Part shown: in pieces, positions 8,660 through 17,722 of the stretch
Layout of the letters: each line of letters starts with the position of its first letter
How positions within the stretch are numbered: position 1 is the stretch's first letter
Assembly: GCA_027943245.1 (NCBI GenBank)
Contig: JANDJZ010000668.1
Span: forward strand, 1 to 24,495
Origin: Acanthamoeba sp. SK_2022b
Lineage: Eukaryota; Discosea; Longamoebia; Acanthamoebidae
Direction of reading: 5' to 3'
Length of the DNA stretch: 24,495 bases
Notes under the pieces: generated by a model
Databases searched by the model: none
What the model saw: only the letters and a program-made list of their open reading frames with translations
What the model was told of the DNA's origin: nothing
Program-made: the position numbers and the translations under genes

Positions 8660-9214
8660 TCAGCTGCCTCGGTAGGTCGAGTAGCCGTGGGCGCTGATGA
8701 GGAGAGGGATGTGGTAGTGCTGCCCGGCCTGTATCGCGCATCGTGAGGATGGCGCTTGCACGTGTTTGCGTGTGCGATTGCATGTAGGAAAGGAAGAGAG
8801 GCGCACCTCGAGCTGGAAAACGATGTCCACGAAGGGGTAGAGGAACTTCTCGACGTTGGCCTGCTTGAAGTAGGTGGTGGTGTCGAAGCGCACCTTGTAG
8901 AGGCCGGGCGCGAGTGCCGGGAAGTTGTCCTTGGTGGCTGGCACAGAGGGGGTGAGTGCACAAGCGGAGCGGCATGAGGAAGGGCGTGCTCACCTCGCCC
9001 GTCAGCATTGGTGGTGGCCTTGCTGAGCTCAGTCCACTCCTCCCCTGCACACAAAGGCGAGCCCATTCAGTCTCATCTCAAGCTCCACCTTGAAATACAA
9101 GCAGAAACTCTGGGCACCTTGAGCGTGGGCGAACAGGGTCACCGGCATGCCTGCTGCTGGCTTGCCCAGCGTCGTGTCGAGAGCATGAGAAGACAGCGAG
9201 GACGTAGAGGCCAT
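8660..9214 (-). CDS. URAH: 5-hydroxyisourate hydrolase (transthyretin-like)
   Basis: Four exons (9118-9214, 8994-9044, 8807-8937, 8660-8728) encode 115 residues, the usual length for the family. The enzyme hydrolyses 5-hydroxyisourate to OHCU, the step after urate oxidase on the way to allantoin. Family hallmarks are present: LSSHALDTTLGKPA near the N terminus (His10), NADGR (Arg49), HYHIPLLIS (His97/His99) and the C-terminal YRGS that distinguishes the hydrolase from transthyretin. No N-terminal signal or PTS2 is evident, and YRGS leaves no room for a PTS1, so cytosolic location is likely. It shares a 131-bp divergent promoter with SAE1. Confidence 0.96.
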
Positions 9215-9345
9215 GCAGTTCCTTTCCCTTGTATTTATGTTTTGCTTTTGTTTTTCTTCTTTAAGTTGTTCGATTTTCTTCTTTTAACTAAAAAATCGAT
9301 AAAAAAACATTAATAAATATACAGAAAAAATAGTTTTATTGTGAG
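9215..9345. promoter_or_regulatory. Short divergent promoter between URAH and SAE1
   Basis: Only 131 bp separate the two start codons. The segment is AT-rich against GC-rich flanks. It contains an inverted repeat (TCGATTTT near 9270 and AAAATCGA near 9289) and, near the SAE1 start, a TAATAAATATA stretch that could act as a TATA element. Confidence 0.45.
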
Positions 9346-10996
9346 ATGGAAGTCACCACATCAGCAGCGGCATCGTCGTTGACGGAAGAGGAAGCAGCCC
9401 TCTACGATCGCCAGATCCGCCTGTGGGGAGCCGATGCTCAGAAGCGATTGCGGGTGGCCAAGGTGTTGCTCGCCGGCTTTCGCGGCATCCTCACCGAGGT
9501 GTGCAAGAATTTAGTGCTTGCTGGCGTGAACAACGTCACCATCCTCGATCAGGACCCCGTCCGCCCCTCCGATCTCGCTGCCCAGTTCTTTTTGCGTGAG
9601 GAGGACGTCGGCAAGACGGTACATGCTGCCCATCTGAATTATTTTTATTTTATTTTATTTTATTTTATTTTATTTTATTTTATTTATTTTACCCATTAAT
9701 CTGAGATCTTATCGTATTGGGGCAGAGGGCGGCCGCGTTGGAGCGCATCCAGATCCTCAACCCGCAGGCCAAGCTCACGTTCGAGGACGCGGACATCGCC
9801 GGGAAGGACGAGGACTATCTGCGTGCCTTTGACGTCATCTGCATCTCCAACCAGACCCTGGCCACCATCGTGCGTCTCTGCTACTCCTCTCCCCCTTCTT
9901 CTCCTTCCAAGTAGTGATCACATCGACTTCATCTCAGCTTCTACTCACGCCTCCCCCCCCATCACTACAGGAGAAGGTGAACGACGTCTGCCGCAAGCAC
10001 GGTATCCCCTTCTACGCCGCCGACTCCTTTGGCTACCGCGCCTTCTTCTTCGCCGACCTGGCCGGCCACGGCTACGTCGTGTGCGGCCGCCCCCCCCCCC
10101 GCCTCCCCGCCGCTCGCCTCACGACTGACTCGCTGTCCCCTTGCCCGTGATCGCGCGGCAGGGAGGAGGAGAAGCCAAAGGAGGGGGAGAAGGGCGACGC
10201 CAAGCGCGACGACGGCGACGGCGACGCGCAGCCGCCCGTCAAGCGCCAGCGCACCGAGGACAGCGCTCCCGAGCCCAAGACTGGTCGCCCTCCTCCCCCC
10301 CCATGTGCGTGCCCTGGCGTGCCTTGTGTCTTACCTGTGCGACTGGCGCGTGCGTGTGTGCGGCGTGCTGCGTGGAATGATAGGCACGGTCGCCGCTGCC
10401 TCCACGCTGTCCGATATCGTGCAGAAGGTGAACTGGGCCCACTCCTCCATGCGACGAGTTCCCAAGCTCTTCTTTGCCTCGCTGCGTACGCGCGCCCCCC
10501 ATCCCGGTCTCTTGCCCGCCTCTGTTCGCCCATGTCTGATGTCTTTCTGCGCTTGTGCGTGTGCGTGCAGTGTTGTACACGTGGAGCAGGGAACACGGAG
10601 GACGCCGCCCGTCCGCCCTCAGTAGCGAGGAGCAGGAGGAGCTCGTGGCCATGAAGAACGCGTGCCTGAAGAAGCACAACCTGCGGGACAACTTCCTCAC
10701 CGACGACTTCCTGCTGTGCGTGTCTCCCTCGGCCTCCGCAGTCTCTGCTCGCCGTGTGCGACGAGTGCAGCGTGTGTGTGTGTGTCGTTTGTCTGACGAT
10801 GCGCGATCGTGTGGCCAACAGGGAGACGGCGAGAACGGCGGGAGCAGAGCTCAGCCCGATCTGCGCCATCGTAGGCGGCATCCTCGGCCAGCAGATCATC
10901 AAGGTCATCTCGGCCAAGGGCGAGCCCGAGGTGCACAACCTGTTCTTCTACGACGCCCGTACGGCCATGGGCATCGTGGAAACCATCACCGCCTGA
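9346..10996 (+). CDS. SAE1: SUMO-activating enzyme subunit 1 (Aos1/SAE1)
   Basis: Seven exons: 9346-9618, 9726-9869, 9971-10080, 10162-10283, 10384-10485, 10571-10715, 10822-10996; 356 residues, near the usual 346. With Uba2 this E1-like subunit adenylates SUMO in the nucleus. Evidence: the E1 signature ALYDRQIRLWGADAQ (about residues 18-32), a Rossmann-type KNLVLAGVNNVTILD, HGIPFYAADSFGYRAFFFAD, and the C-terminal SPICAIVGGILGQQIIKVIS plus NLFFYDARTAMGIVE. It has no E1 catalytic cysteine domain, as expected for SAE1. Exon 4 encodes a charged insert with KRQRTED, a possible nuclear signal. That exon has two usable donors in the same phase, GTCGCC at 10284 and the stronger GTGCGT at 10305, so a proline-rich seven-residue extension is possible. 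AATAAA hexamers follow at 11200 and 11226. Confidence 0.93.
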
Positions 10997-11199
10997 TCGG
11001 AGCTGGATACAACGCAACAACAACAACAAGGCCACCAAACATCAACCCAACTTTGACAAGAAGAGTGCGCCGTACGGCGACACGATAAACCAGCGGGGAG
11101 GAACGCGAGCGTTGTATTTGGCGGGTGGCAGTGAGTGCAGCCGGAGGAGAAGTGGATCGCTGTACAGTCCAGTCGCTGGGCCTCCAAGCTTGCGTGCAA

Positions 11200-11231
11200 A
11201 ATAAAACGAAAAAAAAAAATGATTGAATAAA
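11200..11231 (+). terminator. Poly(A)-signal hexamers downstream of SAE1
   Basis: Two AATAAA hexamers (11200-11205 and 11226-11231) flank an A-rich stretch about 205-235 nt after the SAE1 stop. They lie between SAE1 and the convergent SNARE gene. Function is inferred from the hexamer only. Confidence 0.4.
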
Positions 11232-11288
11232 TAGTCGAAAAAAAGGCCACCACTCGCGCGGGCTCTTGGCGGAGGAGAGGAAGACTCT

Positions 11289-11610
11289 CTAGAGGCGATC
11301 CTTGATCTTCCGGTTGGTCGACTTCATGCGGTAGTTGGCCGTGTCGATGTCGCGGTTGAGGATCTCCAGTCTCCTGTTGTGATCGTTGATCTCATCGCCC
11401 ATGTCTGTTGATGATCACCCACCCACCCCACACGTACACAGAAAGAGAGAACATGAGCTGCTGCTTGGCCAACAAGATGACTACGAAACAAGCAACCAAC
11501 ACAACGTGGTTCTTACCGAGTGCAATCAGCTTCATGTCGTCCAGCAGATCGGAGATACGGTCGAGGCCGCTGTACACAGCGAGCAAACGACGCGTCAGCA
11601 CACGGATCCA

Positions 11611-11681
<71 letters not shown>

Positions 11682-13252
11682 GCGAACGCACTTGTCGGTG
11701 TCTTTGATCTTCTGCTGGGTGTCCTGGGAGAGGTGCGAGAAGTCCTCCTTGTAGAGATTGTTCCGGTCGCCGCGGTCGTTGTACTTGCCGCGGAAGTGCT
11801 GGCCGGATCGCTTGTGCTGGCGGACGCGCTCCTCCTCTTCCTCCTCGTCCTCCTCGAGCGCCGTCTCTCGCCCCGTCTTCTGCTTGTCTCTCATCTTGTC
11901 GCCCTTCGTGACGTGGTCCTGGTGAATGCCACACGCGACACACACGTTTGAGACGATGGGCGCGTGGTCGAGAGAGGGGGAGAGGGCGGGGGAGGGACAA
12001 ACCCTGCGACTCTTCTTCTTGGTGAACTTGTTGGCGATGGCGCCGCCCACGGAGGAGATGGCCTTCATCGAGCGGTCGGCACGATCCTGCAGCTCCTCGA
12101 TGTCGTCCATTTCCTCCTGGATCCTGTACGGTTTCGATTTTATTTTGATTTAAAATTAGTTACTATTTAAATTCGAAAAATAAAAAATAAAATATTATCA
12201 GGTGTGGGTGGCCGAGGAGGGATATACCTCCGAAGCTGGTCGCCCTGCTTGCCGAGGCTCTCGAGGGTGTCGGCTCCGATCTGGCGCGTGTTCTCTGCCA
12301 GGCGCTGTTGTCGCGGGCGAGAGAGAGAGAGAGAGAAGGTGAGTCGAAAGGCGGGCGAGACGACGCGCGCGGAGTAGCGACAACACGACATCAGGAAAGA
12401 GGGAAAAGGGGAGGGGCAGCGCACCAGGGAACGCATGACGCTGTCGTATGAGTCATCGGCGATGACCTCGGACTCGGCGATCCTGAAAACGAACAAGACA
12501 AAAACAAGTCACGGGGGAAAACGTGCGTGAGTTGTTGTGGGCGAAGAAGAACGAAGAACGAAGAAAAAGAACGAAGAACGACAGCGGGGGGGGGGGGGCG
12601 TACAAGCTCTGCGTGGACCGCTCGCCGTTGGGCCCCGTCGGATGCAAGCTGATAGATACATCAATGATGAAGGTGTTAAATCTCTTTTTACGATGCGAGT
12701 GACCTGGTAGTCGTTTGAAGAGGGGGGGGGGTACTCTTGGAAGGCGCGCTTCTTGGGGAGGACCATGCCGATCTTGAGGGTGAGGTTACCGTCCACCGCG
12801 TCGTCCTTCGACGAGGGCGACCTCTGGCGCAGCCGGTAGCGGCGCGGCTCGACGTACTCGAAGTTCACCCCGCCAAAGTCGCCTAGCGAGAGGCGCACCT
12901 CGCCCAGGAAGATCTGGCCCTTGGTGCCCTTCTTCTTGCTGTTGTTGCGGTCCCATACGCGTACGCCGATCTCGCCCAACTGGTTACGTCTATCAGGAGG
13001 GATGGGCACCTCGAAGGTCTCGTTCCACTTGGGCTGCTGGGTGGCGCGCAGGAGAGCCGTCTCCCAGATGCGGCCCGCGTACTCGACTTCGACGTAGGGA
13101 TCGGGAGCCTCGCCCGGCTGGCCCTTCTTGCGGCCGGGTCGCAGGGCCACCTGTGCGCCCACCACGTTGAGCTTGGCGGCCAGGTAGTCGGGACTGCCTG
13201 GCGTCTCCCATGACTCCCGCTCCACTATAACTTTGTCTGATTTCCTGGACAT
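11289..13252 (-). CDS. C2-domain SNAP-25-like Qbc-SNARE
   Basis: Eight exons: 12735-13252, 12604-12648, 12425-12482, 12228-12304, 12003-12123, 11692-11918, 11517-11569, 11289-11404; 404 residues, about twice SNAP-25. Residues about 24-165 form a C2 domain (KLNVVGAQVAL, PDPYVEVEYAG, KWNETFEVPI, GVRVWDRNN). Residues about 195-255 are a Qb SNARE motif (ADTLESLGKQGDQLRRIQEEMD; zero-layer Gln227). Residues about 350-404 are a Qc motif (DRISDLLDDMKLIALDMGDE). The linker has a polybasic KKKSRR and a nine-residue acidic run instead of the palmitoylated cysteines of SNAP-25; the whole protein has no cysteine. At the Qc ionic layer, where SNAP-25 has Gln174, this sequence has His375. Qbc-SNAREs supply two helices to plasma-membrane or endosomal fusion complexes. 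I infer that the C2 domain does the membrane targeting. The first donor (CAAGA|GTACCC) was chosen by phase. Confidence 0.92.
11613..11681. repeat. (CA)24(GA)10 repeat in SNARE-gene intron 6
   Basis: On the transcribed sense (minus) strand this reads (TC)n then (TG)n, beginning 11 bases after the donor at 11691. It is one of four long CA/TG tracts in the window, all intronic. Confidence 0.95.
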
Positions 13253-13663
13253 TTGGCTGTCTCTCTGGCCAGATTGTTCGATCTTTTACCTCCTTGTCCT
13301 TCGTCGCTTGATTGATGCAGTACTTCACGCACCGGTGTAGTGCTTCCTCGGCTTGATTCTTGCTGATTCACCTCCGATCTTTTGTTCTCGCTTCTGCCTG
13401 CGGTTTATGCTAGCGCTGCTTCCGCCGAATTTCAGGTAATTAACGTATGGCCAAGTATGCGACAAGAATGCGGCGACGAGGTATGTTGAATATTTTTTGA
13501 GTTTTTGAGTTATGTTACGAATGCCGGCAACGCCACACCCAAGATCGGATGAGACAGCCGCCGGCAGAGAGATGGTGGGAAGGAAACATGCGGATTAATC
13601 AAACATTAATACACTGTCGCCTTCCGCTTCCACTCAGTCTTGAGAAGAGGCTTGGGAAGTCGT
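13253..13663. other. Intergenic: SNARE promoter and actophorin 3' flank
   Basis: About 410 bases between two minus-strand genes. No open frame with coding character or RNA gene was found. The segment near the SNARE start is moderately GC-rich; a short AT-rich patch occurs around 13480-13515. Confidence 0.5.
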
Positions 13664-14206
13664 CTATTTGACGTCCTTCTTGGCCCTCTCGGAGACGGCA
13701 TCCTCGGAGATCTCAGCGGCGTCGGTGGCCTGGACCTCAACCTGGATACCGACAAGCTTCTTCTTGATCGAGTCCTTGGTGGAGGTGTACATCATCTTGG
13801 ACTTGATGGGGGCAGAGTCGGGAGCCCTACACAAAGCAGAGAAGAGACAGGTAAGAGATCCAGAACGGTACCCTTATACAGCGGCTGCGTTGCGGGCAAG
13901 GAAGGGCGCTGAAACAAGCGAAAATCGGAAGAGCTAGGCAGGGAGAACGTACCAGAGGATGAAGGTGATCTTGTTCCTCTGACCACCGTCAACCTGGAAC
14001 TCGTAGTCGAAGATGGCGTAGCGGCAGTCCCTCTCAGGGAGCTGGGACTTGAAGTCCTCATAGGTGGCGCCGGGGGCACCGACGTGCTCAACGACCACCT
14101 CGGTGTTGGTGGGGTTCATCTTGAAGGTCACATAACGGTGCTGGTGACCGAGCTTAAGCTCGTTGAACTTCTGGACGCAATCGTCAGAGACAGCAATGCC
14201 GGACAT
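13664..14206 (-). CDS. Actophorin (ADF/cofilin family)
   Basis: Two exons (13953-14206, 13664-13826) encode 138 residues, the length of Acanthamoeba actophorin, which I recognise from its N terminus MSGIAVSDDCVQKFNELKLG and C terminus SERAKKDVK. It binds actin monomers and ADP-actin filaments, severing and depolymerising them. Visible hallmarks are Ser2 (the regulatory phosphorylation site of the family), the DCRYAIFDYEF strand, and the long actin-binding helix SKMMYTSTKDSIKKKLVG. The single intron splits the Trp codon (TG|G) before APDSAPIK and has a GTACGT donor. A few residues in the MNPTNTEVVVEHVGAPGAT stretch differ from my recollection of the A. castellanii protein, so species or strain may differ. 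Codon use is strongly biased, as expected for an abundant protein. Confidence 0.98.
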
Positions 14207-14823
14207 CTTGGTGTGTGAGGTTGAGTGGTAGAGAAGGGGTGTGTGGTGGACTGCGAGAAGAACAAAGCTACAAAAAGGCCCTCCCCGTAGCCCCCCGCAT
14301 AAATTGGTGGCCGACGCGTTGGCGCAACCCCCAACCAATAGTACGCCCCTCCACCCACGACCAATGGTACGCCCTTATCCGTTGGCTCCAAACTCCGGAT
14401 GACGTGGCGACGGCCCAAAACGCCTTGTCGACCCGTTCACGGTGTTACACGCCGCGTGCCTTGGTGACCCATTTTTGTCATTCCTCGTTGCTGCGCTCCG
14501 CGGTAACGTGCTCCAGGCAGTCAAGGCCACCGAGACTCGCCCCTGGCCCCACGGGTTGTTTTGGGATGGTGATGATGGTGACGGTGCTGTGTTGGTTGTT
14601 TTTGAGCTCAAAAAAAAGAACCGCACAAAGGGGTTATCAGGCTGCCCAAGCGCATGACTGGCGAAGGCGCTCGTCGCGGCGTGCACCAAGGGCGGCCTCG
14701 AAGCCGAGGCGCTCTCCAACGATGGAGAGCGCGCTTGGCGGGGAGAAGACGAGTGGAGAGGAGAGAGAAGAAGAACGGCGGTGGGGGTGGCCGGGACACT
14801 CGCCCAACGGCGTCTCCTCCACT
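14207..14823. other. Intergenic: actophorin promoter region and PP4 3' flank
   Basis: About 620 bases between two minus-strand genes. The part next to actophorin holds CCAAT-type elements (annotated separately) and a pyrimidine-rich leader just before the ATG. A perfect palindrome TTTTTGAGCTCAAAAA lies at 14599-14614, about 210 bases beyond the PP4 stop. Open frames here overlap on both strands without coding character. Confidence 0.5.
14335..14374 (-). promoter_or_regulatory. Paired CCAAT-type elements upstream of actophorin
   Basis: CCAATAGTACGCCC (14335-14348) and CCAATGGTACGCCC (14361-14374) match at 13 of 14 positions and are spaced 26 bp apart, about 130-170 bp upstream of the ATG. A third ATTGG core is at 14303-14307 in the opposite sense. 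Repeats of this kind suggest an activator site for a highly expressed gene. Confidence 0.55.
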
Positions 14824-15197
14824 TTACAGGAAGTAGTCGGGGGCGGGCCTCTTGGCGGGCACGCCTCTAACCTCCTGCGGCGCCGCTTCAAAAATCTTGA
14901 AGTTCCTGTTGAGGTGCTCGTCCAGCTCGAGGATGGCAGCCACGTTGCCACAGCTGATGACGCGCAAACGAGCACCGAAACGGCGAAGTGAGCGAGCCTG
15001 GTTCTCCGCAGGGAGGGAGAGAGAGGGAGAAGAGATAGGCCTTTTACCGGTAGCAGTAGTTCGGCGCTGACCACACGGTGACGAGAGTCTCGTTGAACAT
15101 GTGCTTGTAGCCCTCCATCACCAGCTGGTGTGCTCGGCAGATGAGGTCGATGTTGTTGGCGTGATTGAACTGTGAAAGAGTTATCAGCAATGGCTGA

Positions 15198-15264
<67 letters not shown>

Positions 15265-16348
15265 CAGCAACAAAAAGGGAGGGCGCACCTGCGACACCAC
15301 GTCGCCTCCAAACAGATAGCCAGCGCCGCGAGGGCTCAGGCCCCAGCCGTCAATGTCTAGAACAGCAGCGGACACTAGGGTCAGCAATGCTCGTTGATTG
15401 CGCTCAGCGCAAAAGCGGCGGCGGGCATACCCTCTGGGTCGGACCACAAGAGGTCGCACATGGGGCCCTCGTGGGGCACCTCCTGCTTTCTGTCGATCGC
15501 TCGGATCTGAGTGAAGCAGGCAGGCAGGCAAGCACGCAACCGGTGAGCTATGGCCAGCGCTCCCAATTGAACGAAGAGACAAACTCGAGAAGGAGAAGCA
15601 GGCTAAGGGTGGCCAGGAAGGGATACCTGGTCGAGCGTTGTGATAGAGGGGGAAAGACCGCCGTGGACGTTGAATATCCTGCCATCGACCATGGCCGACA
15701 GCGAGATGTAGTCGAAGAGTTCTGTACAATATCTCCACACGTTGACAGAGCCGTACTTGCGCAGGCACTCGTCGTAGAAGCCATACACCTGGGTGATTTG
15801 GCGGCTCTCGTGGTTTCCGCGGATCAGCGTGATGCGATCAGGATACCTCACCTGGAACCAATTGAATTTCAGTAAGGGGCGGTGAACGTTTGAAGATGCA
15901 TCAACGACGATGGGTGATGAGAATACCTTCAGGGCTACAAGAAGGAGGAAGGTTTCAACGGAATAAAAGCCTCGGTCCACAAAATCACCCAAGAAGAGGT
16001 AGTTTGTCTGGGGGCAGTCGCCACCGATCTTGAACAATTCCTTGAGATCGTAGAATTGGCCATGGATGTCGCCGCAAATCTTTACACGCATATAGTGACA
16101 TTATTCGATATGTGAGACGGCCATAAGAGGACGGGAGAGAAGAGGTGTCAAGAATACATTACTATGAATAATAGTGATGGGGGGGGGGCAATTCGTACGG
16201 TAACGGGGGAATCAACACTTTGGACATTGCTCTCCTCCACCAAGATCTCTCGTGCCTTGGCGCAGAGGGCCTTCACCTCCGATTCCTTGATGATTTCGCA
16301 TCGCTTCAGCTGCTCGATCTGGCGGTCTAGATCCGAGTAGCCCGCCAT
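14824..16348 (-). CDS. PPP4C: Protein phosphatase 4 catalytic subunit
   Basis: Seven exons: 16199-16348, 15927-16079, 15627-15851, 15431-15506, 15289-15356, 15048-15169, 14824-14953; 307 residues, identical in length to human PP4C. The N terminus [20 protein letters not shown] and [13 protein letters not shown] are the PP4-type rather than PP2A-type versions. Metal-binding and catalytic residues are all present: GDIHG (Asp54, His56), GDFVDRG (Asp82), RGNHE (Asn114, His115), HGG (His164), plus [10 protein letters not shown] and the YDPxxF-independent C-terminal DYFL whose Leu307 is carboxymethylated in the family. PP4 dephosphorylates Ser/Thr in DNA-damage, centrosome and signalling pathways together with R2/R3-type subunits. 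The exon 1-2 junction (GTT ACC|ATT TGC) uses an AAAG acceptor. Intron 5 carries a long TG repeat. Confidence 0.98.
15201..15260. repeat. (AC)30 repeat in PP4 intron 5
   Basis: An uninterrupted 60-nt tract, read as (TG)n on the sense strand, within intron 15170-15288. A normal CTCTTTCACAG acceptor follows it. Confidence 0.96.
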
Positions 16349-16483
16349 CTTCTGCAATCTCTCTGTGTTCTCGCTTCTCTTCGGCAACAACACCGGTGGC
16401 TTTCTTTTCTTCCCCACCCGAGGGCAGAAATTTCAGTTTGCTTATTTTAATTCCCAGAAAAAGATATGTACAGAAAATCAAAA

Positions 16484-17722
16484 TCAGAACCGCAGGCCGC
16501 CGGTGCTGGGCGGAGGGAGCTGGGAAGCCAAGGCAGGAAAGGGAGAAGGGGACGGCCAAGAGGGGAGGAGCCCAGCCGTAGAATGGAGGTGGTAGTGGCT
16601 CGTGGGTATGGGCGGTGGAAGAATAGGTGGGCGCCTCCACACCACGCGACCGGACTGAATCTCAGTCTCTACGTCGCGTTGTGGGGTCATCGACGGCAGA
16701 TGCTGCCTTCGTGCACCTTCGCTGTCCATGGGCTCCGCCTCTCCATCGGAGGGCGGATCAGCCGAACTCCACTCGCTAGGCTGTTGCGTACGGTGATGCT
16801 GCACCAGCTGGTGCCGCGACTGGTGTTGCTGGATGGCCCACTGTTGTGGCTGCTGTTGATACCCTCTTTGTTGGTAGGGAGAGCTCGCCCTCATCGAAGG
16901 GGGCTGCACGTGGTAGGCCACTGCAGAGGGTGCGGCCAAGGGCAGCGGCAGTGGCAATCGTCTGTCATCGGCCACGAGCGGGAAGCGAGGCGGTTCGAGT
17001 AGCGAAGATGTAGACAACGGCACCGGTGGCGCAGCGGGCGACGGAAGACAGTGTCGTCTGGGAAGAGGAAGCAGGGGCCTGTGTGGGAAATAGTGTGGCC
17101 CGGTAGAGCTTTGGGGAGGGTGTTGCGAGAACGAGGATGGCGCTGGCGTAGAGGTGGACGTCGACGAAGTGGCGCCTAGGCTGAGGCCTTCGCCCAGCCC
17201 AAGGCCTTGTGGCAATCCGCCCTCCCTCGGTCTATGAAGGGCTCCACTGGCCGACTTGACCTCGAAGAACCCTCGCGATAGGTCTGACATCACCATCTTG
17301 AGCAGAGGCGACATGGAGCCGTCTACTTCCCTACGTTTTCTCTTCCACTCTTTCTCACCCTCTTCCTCGTCTGTAGACGACGAGGACGAGGACGACAGCA
17401 CCTTACGTGGGTCTCCTCCTTCCTTTTCCTCCTCTCTACGTCTCTTCTTTCTCTCTCTTCGGTCGTGGCGGCTCTTCTTCCTCTTGCTGCCGTGGTCGCC
17501 CCCGCTGCGTCGTCGGTGCTTGCGCTTGCGGTACTTCTCCGATGCAGCCGTGGTGATGTGCTGCAGCACGCTGTGGATGTAGTGCTGCTCGCCCTCGCTT
17601 CCCGCAAGCAGCGCCTGGCCCAGCGTCAGCCCTCCGCTCCCGGCGTTGGCGTTCGGGCTCCACCCTGGCTCGGGGGCTGGGTGTCCAGGGACCGATTGCC
17701 TGCTCGCCTCTGTCTCATCCAT
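16484..17722 (-). CDS. Basic, low-complexity, probably nuclear protein, single exon
   Basis: One uninterrupted 412-codon frame, unusual in a window where most other genes are interrupted several times. The order is: an N-terminal region with a short helix-like segment (GEQHYIHSVLQHITTAASEKY, residues about 44-64), a strongly basic stretch rich in KRKHRRR and KRKKSRHDRRERKKRRREEE (about 66-100, likely nuclear localisation), a serine run followed by DEEEGEKEW (about 110-125), one conserved-looking helix (SPLLKMVMSDLSRGFFEVK), then Ser/Pro/Thr-rich, Pro/Leu-rich and Gln-rich low-complexity sequence. Codon choice is GC-biased, which supports real coding. The stop is 135 bases upstream of the PP4 start codon on the same strand. 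I do not recognise a domain; RS-like or transcription-regulator proteins look similar in composition. An intron within the low-complexity part cannot be excluded. Confidence 0.72.
   Translation of the reverse strand: MDETEASRQSVPGHPAPEPGWSPNANAGSGGLTLGQALLAGSEGEQHYIHSVLQHITTAASEKYRKRKHRRRSGGDHGSKRKKSRHDRRERKKRRREEEKEGGDPRKVLSSSSSSSTDEEEGEKEWKRKRREVDGSMSPLLKMVMSDLSRGFFEVKSASGALHRPREGGLPQGLGLGEGLSLGATSSTSTSTPAPSSFSQHPPQSSTGPHYFPHRPLLPLPRRHCLPSPAAPPVPLSTSSLLEPPRFPLVADDRRLPLPLPLAAPSAVAYHVQPPSMRASSPYQQRGYQQQPQQWAIQQHQSRHQLVQHHRTQQPSEWSSADPPSDGEAEPMDSEGARRQHLPSMTPQRDVETEIQSGRVVWRRPPILPPPIPTSHYHLHSTAGLLPSWPSPSPFPALASQLPPPSTGGLRF

Noticed and set aside
9646..9686. (TTTTA)n pentamer-like tract in SAE1 intron 1 considered as a regulatory element
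   Set aside because: Ordinary AT-rich intron repeat in an in-phase intron; nothing links it to regulation.
12509..13252. Extension of the SNARE first exon through CAG|GTCACT at 12704 or as one 247-codon frame
   Set aside because: The GTCACT donor is in the wrong phase for the next exon. The earlier GTACCC donor at 12734 gives a continuous Qb SNARE frame.
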